DNA of 64,000 nucleotides from assembly GCA_021442155.1 (NCBI GenBank), contig CM038221.1, positions 147,985,601-148,049,600 on the forward strand, written 5' to 3'. A model generated the notes under the pieces. That model did no database searches. It was not told the origin of the DNA and was given only the letters and a program-made list of their open reading frames with translations. The stretch is from Cymbidium sinense (lineage: Eukaryota; Streptophyta; Magnoliopsida; Asparagales; Orchidaceae). The translations under genes were made by a program, and so were the position numbers. Of the stretch, positions 10,425 to 23,282 are shown one piece after another (the first letter of the stretch is position 1; each line of letters opens with the position of its first letter).

Positions 10425-13130
10425 TAAACATATTCTCTCCAAACAGGCCAAAGAAAGGGAAAAAATGAGCTAAATACAGAGAGTACAAATGTAAAAAATG
10501 TCCAAACATCCCACCAAATTACTTCCAATGTAATGTGATGAACATAATCTACACAACCAGGCCAAAGAAACTGGAAAAAATGTCTACAAAATCATATGTA
10601 CTCTCAAGAGAGTACAGAGAGTACAGATATAAAATAACACTAAAAAACCAACCAAACAGCCTCCAAATTATTCCTAATGAATTGTAATGAACATAATCTG
10701 AACAACCAGACCAAAGAAACTGGAAAAAATGTCCACAAAATCATTTGTACTCTCAAGAGAGTACAGAGAGTACAGATACAAAATAACACTAAAAAACTAA
10801 CCAAACAGCCTCCAAAGTGTTCCTAATGAATTGCAATGAACATATTTCCTCCAACCAGCCAATGGCGAAAAAATGTTCAAAATTATCTACTCTCAGAGTA
10901 TAGAGAGTCAGATACAAAATAACACTAAAAAACCAACAACGACCTCCAAATTATTCCTAATGAATTGTAATGAACATAATCGAACAACCAGAAAGCGGAA
11001 AAATGTCCACAAAATTATCTTTACTCTCGAGAGTACAGGACTGAGATAAAATAACACTAAAAAACCAACAAGCGACCTCCAAATTGTTCGATGAATTATG
11101 AACTTATTTCAACCAAATGAAATTGAAAAAATGTCCAAATTATCTATACTCTCTCAGAGAGAATCTTGAAATAACACTAAAAAACCAACCAAACAGCCTC
11201 CAAATTATTCCTGATGAATTGCAATGAACATAATCTGAACAACCAGGCCAATGAAATTTGAGAAAATGTCCACAAAATCATCTGTACTCTCAAGAGAGTA
11301 TAGAATGAGTAAAATAACACTAAAAAACCAACCAAACAGCCTCCAAATTATTCCTGATGAATTGCAATGAACATATTTCCCCAATCAGGCCAAAGAAACT
11401 AGAAAAAATGTCCACAAAATCATCTGTACTCTCAAGAGAGTACAGAGAGTACAGATATAAAATAACACTAAAAACCCAACCAAACAGCCTCCAAATTGTT
11501 CCTGATGAATTGCAATGAACATATTTTGAACAACCAGGCCAAAGAAACTAGAGAAAATATCCACAAAATTATTTATCCTCTCAAGAGAGCATAGAGAGTA
11601 CAGATGCAAAATAATACTAAAAAATCAACCAAACAGCCTCCAAATTGTTCCTGATGAATTGCAATGAACATATTTCCCTCAACCAGGCTAAAGAAATTGG
11701 AAAAAATGTCCACAAAATTATCTACACTCTCAAGAGAGTACAGAGAGTACATATACAAAATAACACTACTAAACCTTCCAACATCCCATAAAATTGCTTC
11801 CAATGTAATGTAATGAACATAATCTGAACAACCAGGCCAAAGAAATTGAAAAAAATGTCCACAAATCATTTGTACTCTCAAGAGAGTACACAAAGTACAG
11901 ATGCAAAATAACACTACTACCAATGAAAATTGCTTCCACGAATGTAATGAACATAATCAACAACAGCCAAAGCAGAAAAATATCTATAAAATTATCTATA
12001 CTCTCAAGAGAGTATAGAGAGTATAGATGCAAAATAATACTACTAAACCATCCAACATCCCACCAAATTACTTCTAATATAATGTAATGAACATAATCTG
12101 AACAACCAGGCCAAAGAAATTGGAAAAAAATGTCCACAAAATCATCTGTACTCTCAAGAGAGTACAGAGAGTATAGATGCAAAATAATACTACTAAACCA
12201 ATAAAATAGCCACCAAATTGCTTCCACTGGAATGTAATGAACATAATCACAATAAAATGAAAATTGAAAAAATGTCACAAAATCATCTACTCTCAGAGTA
12301 CGGTGCAAAATAACACTTCTAAACCAACAAAATAGTCAAAATTGCTTTGAATGTAATGAACATAATCTGAACAACCAGGCCAAAGAAACTGGAAAAAATA
12401 TCCACAAAATTATCTGTACTCTCAAGAGAGTACAGAGAGTACAGATGCAAAATAACACTACTAAACCAACCAAACAATCACCAAATTTCTTTCACTGGAA
12501 TGTAATGAACATAATCTGAACAACTAGGCCAAAGAAATTGGAAAAAATGTCCACAAAATTATCTATACTCTCAAGAGAGTTCAGAGAATACAGATGCAAA
12601 AAAATACTACTAAACCATCCAACATCCCACCAAATTGCTTCCACTGTAATGTAATAAACATAATCTGAACAACCAGGCCAAAGAAACTAGAAAAAATGAC
12701 AAAATCATCTACTCTCTTGAGAGTAATCTAGCAAAAAATCCCACTACTAAACCAACCAAACAGCCACTAAATTGCTTCCACTGGAATGTAATAAACATAA
12801 TCCGAACAACCAGGCCAAAGAAATTGGAAAAAATGTCCACAAAATTATCTGTACTCTCAAGAGAGTACAGATGCAAAATAACACTACCAAACCAACCAAA
12901 CAGCCACCAAATTGCTTCCTCGAATGTGAACATGTCAACGCCAAAGCAGAAAAATGTCCAAAACATCTGTACTCTCAAGAGAGGAGTATATGCAAAATAA
13001 CACTAAAAAACCAACCAAACAGCCTCCAAATTGTTCCTGATGGATTGCAATGAACAAATTTCCTCCAAATAGGCCAAAGAAATAGAAAAAAATGACAAAA
13101 TGCTGTACTCATGAGAGTCTGAGGAAATGA
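10425..13130 (-). repeat. Right-arm tandem array, about 18 units, inverted relative to the left arm
   Basis: The complement carries the same unit as the left arm. Unit marks (AAAATAACACTAAAAAACCA or AAATAACACTACTAAACC) fall near 10631, 10780, 10917, 11045, 11170, 11311, 11459, 11607, 11757, 11906, 12031, 12181, 12310, 12448, 12598, 12735, 12885 and 12995. From the outer (right) end inward the subtypes read A-B-B-C-B-B-B-C-(short B)-C and then a block of about eight A units and a final C-like unit. The first ten match the left arm's order. Unit six on both sides shares the private variant GTTGGTTTAGAAGTG (about 859-873 and, complemented, 12314-12328). The A block has no counterpart on the left and looks like a local expansion. 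Confidence 0.92.
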
Positions 13131-13690
13131 GAGTCCAGATCAAATCAGCCCGCATTTTAATTCCATCGCATACTATCATCTAATCGCCACATATTTCATC
13201 TTGAAACATGACCAAACATCCTACCATGTGATATACTATACATTTCACAATCAGTTCAAAAATTTGAAAATAATGGTGTGTACCATCTTGACAGTACAGA
13301 GAGTACACATACAAAATATCTCCAAAAACTACTAAAATACATCTCGTTCATTTAAAGAACTCAAATGTTCTAAAATATTCACATACTGGACGGTGAGAAG
13401 AATAGAGAAAATCTTAAATTCATTAAAGTTGACAGTGTAAATACCTCATGCCTCTGATACCTCAATGGAAGTTATTCACAAGACTCATTCAAACCAGCGG
13501 GCGGACGTTGTTCGTCGAGCGGGGTGAGCGGAGAAATCCCTAAAGTTATACTGGGAGGAATGTCCCCTCGATTTTTCTTCTCCGCTATTTGAGCGAGGCA
13601 GCTGGCGGTTGGAGGATAAAGCGGCGTGGTTGGAGTCGGTTCTGAGTCGTTAAGCTAAAACGGAAAAAAACTACTAGACACGTTTCTGAT
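13131..13690. other. Outer flank of the right arm, possible true terminus of the MULE
   Basis: After the last clear unit, a divergent unit-like stretch continues near 13265-13350 (ACAGTACAGAGAGTACACAT). From 13495 the base composition turns GC-richer with CGAGCGGGGTGAGCGGAG and an imperfect self-complement around CTCCGCT. The GC-rich part ends near 13685. It could be the terminal segment of the element or unrelated host leader sequence. The matching left flank lies outside the window. Confidence 0.4.
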
Positions 13691-15919
13691 TGGGGTCCAT
13701 CGTAAAGCTACGGGACTCGACGTAATATTTTCTCTCTCATGCATAATTTCTTTAATTTGTTATGTTAGAGAAATTTTTTTTACTATGATGAGAATACATA
13801 TATAAAAGAAGAAACTTAATTCCAAACAAAAAAAATGGAAAATGAAAAAAGAACCGAAAGTATTACAACCATACAAAATTTAAATCATATAAAACATGAA
13901 AAGCTGACCATAAGCTGGAATAATCTCTAGATTCACATTAAAAAAATTGACGTCTCTATAGCAGACTAGATGAAGGTGGTGATCGAGCAAGAGGGTAGAG
14001 TAATTTCTAAAGAAAAATTAGCATCACAAAAAGGCTACAAACTTGATCGAGTGTAGAATATTGAGCATCTAATAAACTTGAATGGGGAGCTGATTATATG
14101 TCTCCTAGTCAACATGAACTCTTGTATTACTTAGCTTTAATCTTATGAATTGGTTGGAATTATTTGAGGTTGAAAACTTGGTTTGACTAAAAAAGAACAT
14201 CTTTAAAAATAATTTCACATACATATAAGTGAAACTAACTAGTATATATGAAAAAATTGAGTAAGGATATCCTGATGAAAAATATTTGACAAGTATATAT
14301 GAATTTTAAATAAACCTATGGTAATAGATTTGTGATGAATTAATGCATTATTAGATTTAATTGATTGTTCATGTATTACACTCTTCTTGAAGAAAATTTA
14401 GAAGTTTAAAATATATTTTAATTAAATTTTGATTAAAATATTCTAATATAACCTTTTTCTTGTTTAGGTGAGTACATAAGCTCTTTGCCCTTGACATTCT
14501 CCAGAATATGTCACATTTTTAGTCGATGCATTTTTTGCATGAGAGCCACTTGATGGAGATGAAAAGAATAATTGTTGTATCTATGTAAGCAAGAGGCCAT
14601 CAAAGCTATGTTGATGGCAGCATTGATATGAATAGATGGTCCCCTTCGTACTTTTTCCCAATGTGCCCAAAATACATGTTTCTTTTAATATGATCAACAT
14701 ATTGCATAATCTATAACCTATCTTTGATTTTCCATGATTATAATTTTTATAAGAGCTCGTTATGTTGTCGAATATCATTTAGACTCTATGATGTATACTT
14801 CATTTGATATAATATGCTATGTGATTCTCTATGTTTAAGGTCATTTATTTTTCTTTCATATGATTCCAAAAATTTCTATGAATTTATATGTGACTCTCCA
14901 TAATCATTAGCTTATGATTCAATTCACACATTGTTGGTGTTTAGCATAGTGATGTGATGTGGCAAGGTGACTTGCATAGCAATAAGTGCATGGCATGATT
15001 GAGCGAACCATATATACACATATGATTTTGCATGTTTAATAATTCAACATATCTTTTGATTTCATATGTCTATAATTCATTTTATCGCATGATGAAAGCT
15101 TGAAGCTATGATTATGAATAGTGTTTATTATTATTCTATCACTTTTATGAATGCCCCATATTATATGAGATGTTTGCTTGAAGCTATTAATAAAAATAAA
15201 TAATAATTACACAAAAATGCGTATTAAATCATAGCTTCATAGATGAGTGAGTTGACAAACCCTATTTGAATAAATTAAGGAGGAACAAGTGTTGTCCATT
15301 TTGGGAAGATAATGATGTAGTCTAATAATGCATATAATTATTGATATAATTTATGATGTATCATGAAGATTTATATATTTTTTTAGTTCCAATCAAATGA
15401 TATTAACTAATGATTATCTGATTTCAAGAAACTTAATGAATAATTTGACATTATTTGATATGAACTATGCATGATTATTATAACATTACTTTGATCCTAA
15501 AACCATGCTCTATATATGATTTGTTTCTATATATTCTTAAAGATTTGATCATGATATACAATTAAAATGCATATTAATAAATTACTATGTAGTATTTGAG
15601 TATACATGATTTCATTGAAATATGTATGATCTTATTGATACCCATTATGTTATCTATTATATTGATAGAGCACTGATTAGTTAAGTTATTCTACCATAAC
15701 CTTTAACTAATAAATAGAGAACTAGTTTTATACATCATATTGTAGGTTACATTATCATAGAATGATCATGCCTATGACATGGTATTAATTTATGCTTAAG
15801 GATAGATTGTATTAAGTGTTATAATTTTAAAACATGTGATCTAAGCTCAAGCATGAAATCATTAAGCCCATTTTAGTGTGACTCTTTTATTTATTCTACT
15901 TAACATAAACACGACATAA
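13691..15919. other. AT-rich intergenic DNA, nothing recognised
   Basis: About 2.2 kb of AT-rich sequence without a sustained coding frame, array units, or similarity to the other repeats in this window that I could see. Confidence 0.6.
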
Positions 15920-16429
15920 GCTTCAAAATATCAAAATCTATCAAATGAGACTATCTGCGCTCAATTTGGACGAGTCTGTGCATATGTCGAATGATTTGAA
16001 GTGACATCACATAAATCGAGGCTGAAATGCACACGACGTCATCAAAATTAACTCAAATGACCTCCGATTGATGAACGGACTTCGCCGTCACATTTAGAAT
16101 GTCGAAATTGGTCAGGATATAAATATTGCACTACTTGATGATCAGCCAATCAAGCGCTCGAGTCATCAATGTGCTCGCATGCATATCGAGGTCAAGAGGT
16201 GGTGACAAGGATCAAACGACATCCGTTCGTGAAATTGATCAGGCTACTGGCTTTGAAACGTCGAAATTTATCAAATGAGACCATTCGCACACGATTCGGA
16301 CGAGTCTGTGTGAAAATCTAGCAGTTGAAAGCGGCGTGCATTTATTTGAAATTGACCCATTGGCGTCGACAAACAACGGTTGTAAACGGATAGCGTCATT
16401 GCGTTCAGAACAATTGAATTACCCTAAAT

Positions 16430-16705
16430 TGATGTATATATTTACTATGTGAATTTAACGCGTGAAATCCACATTTAAAATAATTAATAAATTTAAATTT
16501 ACTTAAAAATTCCCAAATTACCCCGTGCACAACTATTCCCCTTATTTTCAGTTTTCTGAAAAAGGAAATTAAAAAGATAACCACTTTCCCTATTACGCAA
16601 CTTCTCTCCTCATTCTCTCCCACTCTCCCTCCTCCTTCTCTTCCGCTCTCCTCTTTCTCCACACGTAACTCTTTTCTCCCTCTCTCTCTCTCTCTTTTTC
16701 TCTCT
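16430..16705 (+). promoter_or_regulatory. Possible LTR promoter: TATA-like site and pyrimidine-rich leader
   Basis: GATGTATATATTTACTATG (about 16430-16448) is preserved in copy B as GATATATATATTTACTATG (about 25828). In both copies it is followed about 150-250 bases later by a CT-rich tract (16600-16705; 26000-26080), a combination common at plant transcription starts. No experiment supports it; conservation between two old copies is the only hint. Confidence 0.3.
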
Positions 16706-16789
16706 CACACATGAGAAGATGAAAAGAAAAAAAAAAGCAAGATAATTCCCTCTCCCGACTTGTTTTTTTCGGCCGTTCCGCCAGCGTAA

Positions 16790-17350
16790 TTCGACGAAAC
16801 CTACACCCACGGGACCTACAACCTGTCGCCGTCTAAAGCCCACGCGACCCGCGATCTCAAACTGCACGACCCGTCGCCAGCCGGCGTGTTTTCTCTCGCT
16901 GCTCTGGCCCATCATCCGTCAACCCGACCCGCGTCCCGCTACCGCAAAATCGCGCCCCGCGCCCAACCCACGCAACCCGCTGGCCCGATCCCGTCGTCCC
17001 GCGCCTCGCGTATCGCGACCTGCCAACTCGCCGGCCCGCAGCCTCTTCCACGCAAGCGACCCGCACGTGATCCCACTGCCAGCCGCGCTCCCACGGCCCG
17101 CCAGCCTGAAAACGACCCGCGCCCGCGCGACCCGCTTCGCCGCCCAACGCGGGGAACCGCCGCCGCTGCCGATCCCGCGTCCGCCGGCCCTCCGTCGGTC
17201 CCGTTTTTTCCGGAATCCCTCCGAAACCGCCGTTCAACCCGTTCTTTTCCTGTGAAACAATGGCCCGCTTTCACGATTCAAAGCCCGCCAGCCCACCATC
17301 CGGCCCAGCTTGCTCTTACAACTCATTAGCCCGCATTAAAATAACCCAGC
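16790..17350 (+). other. GC-rich CCCG-rich island inside LTR copy A
   Basis: About 560 bases rich in CCGACCCG-like words and CpG, in an otherwise AT-rich window. Long frames are open on both strands here only because of composition. In copy B (about 26130-26560) the same island is shorter and has lost much of the CCCG content. In copy C it is at about 38565-38960. I read it as part of the LTR leader, not as a gene. Confidence 0.7.
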
Positions 17351-17476
17351 CCACTGTTCTGGCCGGCTAGCCTCCTTCTTCCAGCCCACAAAATTACATA
17401 GCCCACGGCCCAACAGCCAGCAAACCTCCTTCCTTGCGCATTTAGAATCCTTAAAAGCTCAGAACACATCCAAATT

Positions 17477-17830
17477 TTGCTTCCTCTAAAATCGGGAAGA
17501 ATATCAGGAGAATCCTTCCTTGATTTTCCCGTCAGACCTCGCTTTATTTATCCTTTTGTTCAGAATCAAGAACATCGCCAGACAATTCTTCCTTCGATTT
17601 TGCCATACCCTCCTGTCCGCTTTACTACATGTAAACGGGGAAGAATATCATGTGATGAATTCTTTCCTCGATTTTCACACACCTAAATACTTGCTCAAAG
17701 GCAAGAAACATCGGATTTAATTCTTCCTTGATTTTCCCGCGACTCGCTTAGTTATTCTTGTCATACAAATCAAGAACATCATCGAGAATTCTTGATTTTG
17801 GCCGCACTCTTACCTTATCATTCCAATCAC
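17477..17830 (+). repeat. ~95-bp tandem units in LTR copy A
   Basis: Repeated text of the type ATCGGGAAGAA-CATC-GAATTCTTCCTTGATTTT followed by CGCACTC and a C-rich tail. Units are irregular here because of small deletions, and correspond to the clearer array at 26715-27130. Confidence 0.7.
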
Positions 17831-17893
17831 ATACCCAACCCACCTTGTCGAGTGCAACGCACCAAAAATCGCCGTAACATGTGAGATTTGAGT

Positions 17894-18215
17894 GAATGTA
17901 TATATATATATATATATATGCTTATATTTATTCAATTTGAAAGCTGTGCTCAAAAATGACATAAATTTGTGGTGTCACAAGACACCGCTCGCTATGCTCA
18001 GCATACCGAGTAAGCCACTACTTGTTAGATGTCGTCACAATCGCCAAAATTTTGTCTAATTTCACTTAGAAAAAAAAATGAATATATATTGCATTATATG
18101 TCTTTTTAAGATCTAAAGGCCTCAATTAGCAGGTGCAATGAGATTAAACGTGTGTCAAGACACCATACGCCTACGCATCAGTTTTAAACACCCCGAGTAA
18201 AATCTCACATATGAC
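17894..18215 (+). repeat. TA tract and diverged ~200-bp duplicate in LTR copy A
   Basis: A short TA tract (about 17897-17918) is followed by a segment with GTGTCACAAGACACCGCTCG and a diverged second copy near 18080-18200 (GTGTCAAGACACCATACGCC). It corresponds to the ~227-bp repeats of copy C (39527-40200). Confidence 0.55.
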
Positions 18216-19433
18216 GGGAGGCTATCAAATAAGGCCAAATCTTTGACTTAGAAACAGAGTAAAATGAAATAACTTAAGAATGCTAAGTAGAAACCTACAT
18301 AATTTAAACTAAAAGCGGCCAAATAGAAAAAAAAAGCCTAAAACAAATTTTGGAAAGAATAGATTATTCATTTAAAATCTAAGTGAAATTTGGGATATAA
18401 TATTAAACTCACAAACTCTAATTATAATCTGCTTAAATGCTTATAAAGTGAGTTCTTTGTAAATTTTTCAAAATTAAGCAAGCTTTAATTGGAATTGAGG
18501 GGGGACTAATGCCAAACTCATAACAAACTTGCAATAAACTCAAAATCTAAGGATAAATCCAAATTGAGTTTAAGAACTCTTGTACGAATGTGGAGGTGAT
18601 TATTATGCTAGTTGATAAGTATGAGTAGTGCTAAAGCAACAAACATTGAAATCGGCATAACTTATCAAAAATTGATGTGAATTAAGCATAATCAACCTCA
18701 GAGAATTGTAAAAACTCAATAAATGAGCTTCGCCAAAAGGTTAAACTACAAAATCAAAATGTCTTCGCCATAATCGAAACCCTTGTACAAGGCATAAAAG
18801 CGATACTAAATCAAATGCTACAAAATCATAGGGCTTTAATAAAAAATCAAGGAATTTCATTCTAATTATGAACTTTAAAATCAACGAAATCACTAATTAT
18901 ATGAAATTAGCTAAGCTACAAAAAAGCTGCATGTACTCAGACATAGAGATTTCAAGTGTGAATTTTAATGTCTGAAAAGGCTGCACAGGCTAAAGTTGAA
19001 ATTAAATGAAAATATAAAATCAATCTCATAAATCAGAAATAAAAACTACCTAAAATTTTAAATATACACCCGCATGGGCCCCGACACTATGTTGAATGCT
19101 TAAATTCAAGTGTCTGAGGATGCTGGTTGCTTCCCTCACTTAGTATTAACTGATGTGTTAACAAAACCTAAAAACTTATAATAAGAGTTTCAAATCAGTG
19201 AAACATCTGAGAAACTAATTCTTCCAGGTGACAGTAGATATAATCCTCTATTAGCAGCTAAACAGAGTGATAGGATCTAAAAGCTCTTAACATATTCAAA
19301 TTAATTGATATTTTTCAAATCAAATAAATAAAAATCTGAAATCAATCTCATAACACAAAAATAAAAGAACTACCTAAATTCTTAAGTACACAAAAATAAA
19401 TCTAAGCGAATTATGTCATTATGACTAATCTAC

Positions 19434-20700
19434 TTGTTCTTTATATCAATGGATCTTCAGAAAACACCGTTGATCATGCAACTAGGTCATGGAGCCAATA
19501 TCCATCTTGCTAACACTGTAATCAATAATGGGGATGTTGGAGCTACTATTCAATTTGATAGTGTATACTTCCTAGCCATCACCGCTGCAAATAATCCTCC
19601 ATGTGAAGCATCTTTATATTATATGCACCAACTTGTGCAAAGGAGGAGGACAATTGGAATGGCCACTGCTGCTACTGAGGTTCCTCAAAAGAGAGCCTTT
19701 GTACTTAAAATATTGATTCATTTTGAGGCGCCAGTCATGAAGAGAACCTTCAATGGGCAGAAAGTTTAAGTCATACCTGTGAATGTGACAACCCTGCCAG
19801 TTGAATCTTTCGCACTAGGAAAGTATGATACTGAAGCCTTATCTTCTGGAAAAAAATTGAGTAGAAGGCAAAGGAGAAGAAACACTAAACTGTGAGCTCA
19901 ATAGTTGCTGTCTAAATCATAAGTCATACAACTAACCTTACAACCAGAAGCAAGTATTTCTACCCTACAATAAATTTGAAAAAATTTGAGTTGGGTGAAA
20001 AGGAATAGCTCTACTGGTGATATTAAGCAAGAGCTCAATAAATAGCCTTCAACCTTTTCGAAGAAACAACATGAAGCTCTATCTACTCGAGCACATAGAG
20101 TTCTGAAGGTTGTTACGAAAAAATATCTTATGAAGAACAGGTATTAAATATCAATTATCAAATAAGCCAAAATACTATACTACAAAAGCTATAATTAGTG
20201 GTAGTAAGAGCTTAAGATTATTCTAAGAAATTCCTATATGGTGAACATCAGGGCGTGACACCTGAACCGTATGTTTGGGAATCCGCTACCGAAAGGTCCC
20301 GATAAAAAGAAAAATAAATATGGAAGCCATAGCCTCGAGAAGAAGTAGCAACACAAAAGCTTCTTCATCTAGAAGCAAGCTAATCCAAAGACAACGAAGA
20401 AAGAGAAATGTTAAACTGCATGCTCAATAGTTATTGTTCAAGCAGAAATGTGTACAGTCAGCTATAGAACCAGAAGCAAGTGTTCCAATCCATAACAGGT
20501 TTGACAGCCTAAGATGGGTAAAAAGAGACAACTCTACTAGTTAAATCAAACAGTCCTTCTAGACCTGACAACATCAAATCTCAGCTTCTCTAATAAGAAA
20601 ATTTGAAACTGTATATGCAAGAGTGCATCGAGTCCTCAAAGTTGCTAAGAAGGAATGACTAGTGGAAAGAAAAGACGAAGGTTCTATCCTTAGGGAGACT
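19434..20700 (+). pseudogene. Degenerate internal coding region of the gypsy element, family position unclear
   Basis: An open frame of 111 codons (19434-19769) continues after a stop as VTTLPVESFALGKYDTEAL and an SRRQRRR basic run, then LSWVKRNSSTG (about 19996-20030). The last part returns in a second copy near 20505-20540 (LRWVKR-like, then NSTS), with matching GAAGCAAGTGTTCCAATCC text upstream, so 19880-20140 and 20360-20680 are diverged tandem copies. The SVF-R-x-LRWVKRNSS type of motif is typical of the linker between gag/protease and reverse transcriptase in Tat-type elements, from memory of the family. No retroviral aspartic protease triad or RT YxDD box was found. Confidence 0.45.
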
Positions 20701-20929
20701 AGAGTTTCTCCTTTAAAGAGACCCCCTCTTACAGCCATGGAAAAATGTCTACTAATTCAAGTCTCACACGATGAGCATCGATGCATGACACTTGGACCAC
20801 ATGTCCAAGAATCCACCTTCGAAAGGTCCTGACAAATAGATGAGCAAATTTGGAGGCCAAAATTTTGAAGTGAAATTTCCTTACAAATAAACAACATCGT
20901 GACATCTAGAGTGTAATCCCATAAAATCC

Positions 20930-21140
20930 ACTCCTCATGCTAAAGTATTTGGAGCTGAAGCAATCTTGCAACTTGAAGTTGAACTACCTTCACTCTGAGT
21001 AGCCATTCAACACAATCTCACTCAATATGAGAATGTATGTCTACGGATGTGAGAATTTGATGGACTTGACGAGGTCAGGCACCAAGCTCAATAAAATCTT
21101 GAAGTCTACCGAGCAAAGATGTCCAAAAGCTTCATCATTA
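20930..21140 (+). pseudogene. Displaced extra copy of the integrase C-terminal segment
   Basis: Reads FGAEAILQLEVELPSL, then RVAIQHNLTQYENVCLRM, then VYRAKMSKSF through stops. It is a clear homologue of 22860-23060 (VSGTEAVLRLKVELPSLRVA... VYRAKMSRAF) in the same orientation but upstream of RNase H, out of the normal RT-RNaseH-integrase order. Cause could be duplication, template switching, or insertion of another copy. Confidence 0.7.
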
Positions 21141-21289
21141 TATGTTATCTCACAAGGTTACCCTCATCTTGAGGATCGATCCGCTGAAGTACTTGGTGAC
21201 AATACCAGCATTGACAAGTCACTTGGCAAGATGGGCAGTATTACTTTTGTAAGTTGATATCACATACGTTCTGCAAAAAATAGTGAATG

Positions 21290-21700
21290 GACAAGTCTTA
21301 GAAGATTTTTTAACTGTACATCCTATATCTGCGGACTCTTCTCTTAATGACGATTTGCCCGATGAACAAATTATGCTCATTCACGAAAGAGAAAAATCAT
21401 AAATTTGGGAAATGTATTTTGATGGAGCCTCATCGATCAAACAAGTATAACATCTAAATTTCCCAAGAGCAAGAGCTGGAATCAGCATCATCTTCATAAC
21501 ACCAGAAGGAGGGATAGTGAGACGATCATATGGATTGATCGAGCCAAGAACTAATAATGAAGTTGAATATGATGCATTAGTGACATGTCTTGAAGAAGCT
21601 ATTTTCAGGCATTCAGAACTTGCATATTTTTGGCAATTCTCCTTATTATAAATCAAGTACTTGGCATTTATAATTAACAAGCTTGAGTTAGCTTTCTATC
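21290..21700 (+). pseudogene. Ty3/gypsy RNase H remnant
   Basis: Reads MYFDGASSIK (first catalytic Asp, about 21412-21440), then ARAGISIIFITPEGGIVRRS and LIEPRTNNEVEYDALVTCLE (about 21535-21595), the Tat-type plant retroelement RNase H pattern with the acidic Glu in NNEVEY. Stops after EMYFDG... and before the third acidic residue break it. It would have removed RNA from the RNA:DNA hybrid during reverse transcription. Confidence 0.75.
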
Positions 21701-22009
21701 ACAAGCAAGTTCTGAGCTTATGAAGCATATAACCAAATATCACACTAACTCAAGTCTCTGATCCGAATAGCAAAGTATCGCTTAGAAAAACTAGCTAAGG
21801 AAATGATAAATGAATGGTGATTATGTCATGATCAACATATATTTACTCAACGAAGTTCTAGAGCCAATAAAGTATCAATCCCTAGTGTAGGGGTTACCAA
21901 ATTTGACTCCAGATGCAAGTGCTGTTCCTTATACTCCCCAAAATCAACAAGAAGTTGTACCAAGAAGAACTAAGAATGACATTGCCTCAGAAAAGTAGTG
22001 TGAAGCCTT

Positions 22010-23282
22010 TGTTGTAGAAGAGTCACATGATTGGAGGCAACCCTTCATCAATTACTTTAAAGAAGGCAAATTACCAAATAATAAATCACTTGCAGCTCAA
22101 ATCGAGAAGAGAATGCTACATTATGCTTTTTTCAACAATACTTCATATCGTAGATCCTTTGAACAAATGTGGCTATGATATCTAGATGTAGATGAAGCTA
22201 GCAAAGTGATGGTTGAAGTTCATGAAGGACTTTGTGGTGCACATCGCCAGTCCCAAGATGGCGGTAAAAATCAAAAGGATGGGCTATTATTGGCCATCTA
22301 TGGTGAGAGACTGTATTAATCACGCTAAGAAGTGTCATGAGTGTCAAGTACATGGGAATCTCATCCATCAACCTCCAAATCCATTACACCTAACAATAGC
22401 ATCCTGGCCATTTGAATGTTGGGTACAGATGTAATTGGACCAATTGATCCACCGTCATCAGCTGGACATCGCTTCATCCTAGCAGCGACTTATTATTTCT
22501 CTAAGTGGGCTGAGGCTACTCCATTTAAAGAAGTTACTGCTGACCGAGTGATCAACTTCTTCACACATAATGTAGTCTATAGATTTGGAGTGTCACGCCA
22601 AATAATTTTTGATAATGGCATAACTTTCAAAAGTACAAAGATTTATAGATTCGTTGATCGACACAAAATTGATTGGCGATACTCTTCAATATATAATCCA
22701 AGAGCAAATGGTTTGGTGGAGGCATTCAACAAGACATTGGTCAAACTGCTCAAGAAAATTCTCACTAAAGATAAGAGAGAATGACATACCAAGCTAGTAG
22801 ATGCTCTATGGGCATATCGAACTATCTACAAGACGTCGACTAAAGCAACTCCCTATTCATTGGTATCTGGTACTGAAGCAGTTCTTCGGCTCAAAGTTGA
22901 GTTGCCTTCACTTCGAGTAGCCATCCAATATAGTCTAATTGAAGATCAAAATGCCCATCTGAGAATGGAAGAACTCGACGCGCTTGATGAAGTTAGATTG
23001 CAAGCTCATCAAAATCTAGAAGTCTATCGAGCAAAGATGTCCAGGGCTTTTGACCATACGGTGTGACCTCGAACATTCTAAAAAGGAGAATTGGTCATAG
23101 TGCTGAGAAGGCCAATTATTCCTAATAAAAAATTTGGTGGCAAATTTGAGCCTAACTGGGAAGGCCATTTTGTCATTAAAAAAGTATACCAAGGAGGGGC
23201 ATATTAACTCATCGACTTAAAGGGTGAAAGACCAATGCCACCAATTAATGGTCGATACTTGAAAAAGTATTATACTTGATGA
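22010..23282 (+). pseudogene. Ty3/gypsy integrase remnant (Tat/Athila-like)
   Basis: Upstream DWRQPFINYFKEGKLP (about 22038-22085). HHCC zinc-binding part: HEGLCGAH (about 22220) and CHECQ (about 22334). Core: GTDVIGPI (first Asp, about 22418-22441), SRQIIFDNGITF (second Asp, about 22590-22625), NPRANGLVEAFNK (Glu, about 22696-22734), so all three acidic residues remain. C-terminal part: VSGTEAVLRLKVELPSLRVA and, after a stop, FEPNWEGHFVIKKVYQGGAY and NGRYLKKYYT ending at TGA 23279-23281. Four frame pieces are separated by stops and at least one shift near 22434. It would have joined element cDNA to host DNA; inactive here. Confidence 0.88.

Larger units (their letters stand above)
15920..19392 (+). 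repeat. 5' LTR copy A, truncated at both ends
   Basis: Matches 25340-28535 collinearly. Anchors are ATCAAATGAGACTATC (A near 15945, B near 25355), GGTCAGGATATAAATATTGC, CCCAAATTA before a pyrimidine-rich leader, the ~95-bp tandem units, a short TA tract, GAATATTCATTTAAAATCTA-like text, and ACACCCGCATGGGCCC (A about 19069, B about 28205). Its left end abuts AT-rich DNA without the first ~310 bases seen in copy B. Its right end breaks off at 19392 after AATTCTTAAGTACAC, so the primer-binding site is gone. Confidence 0.8.

Noticed and set aside
10560..13053. Minus-strand frames up to 179 codons in the right array
   Set aside because: They are the same repeat read-through as in the left arm.
16405..17329. 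Cluster of GC-rich open frames on both strands (up to 147 codons, Pro/Arg-rich)
   Set aside because: Frames are open through CCCG-rich composition inside an LTR; the same place in copy B has different, shorter frames and no protein family is visible.
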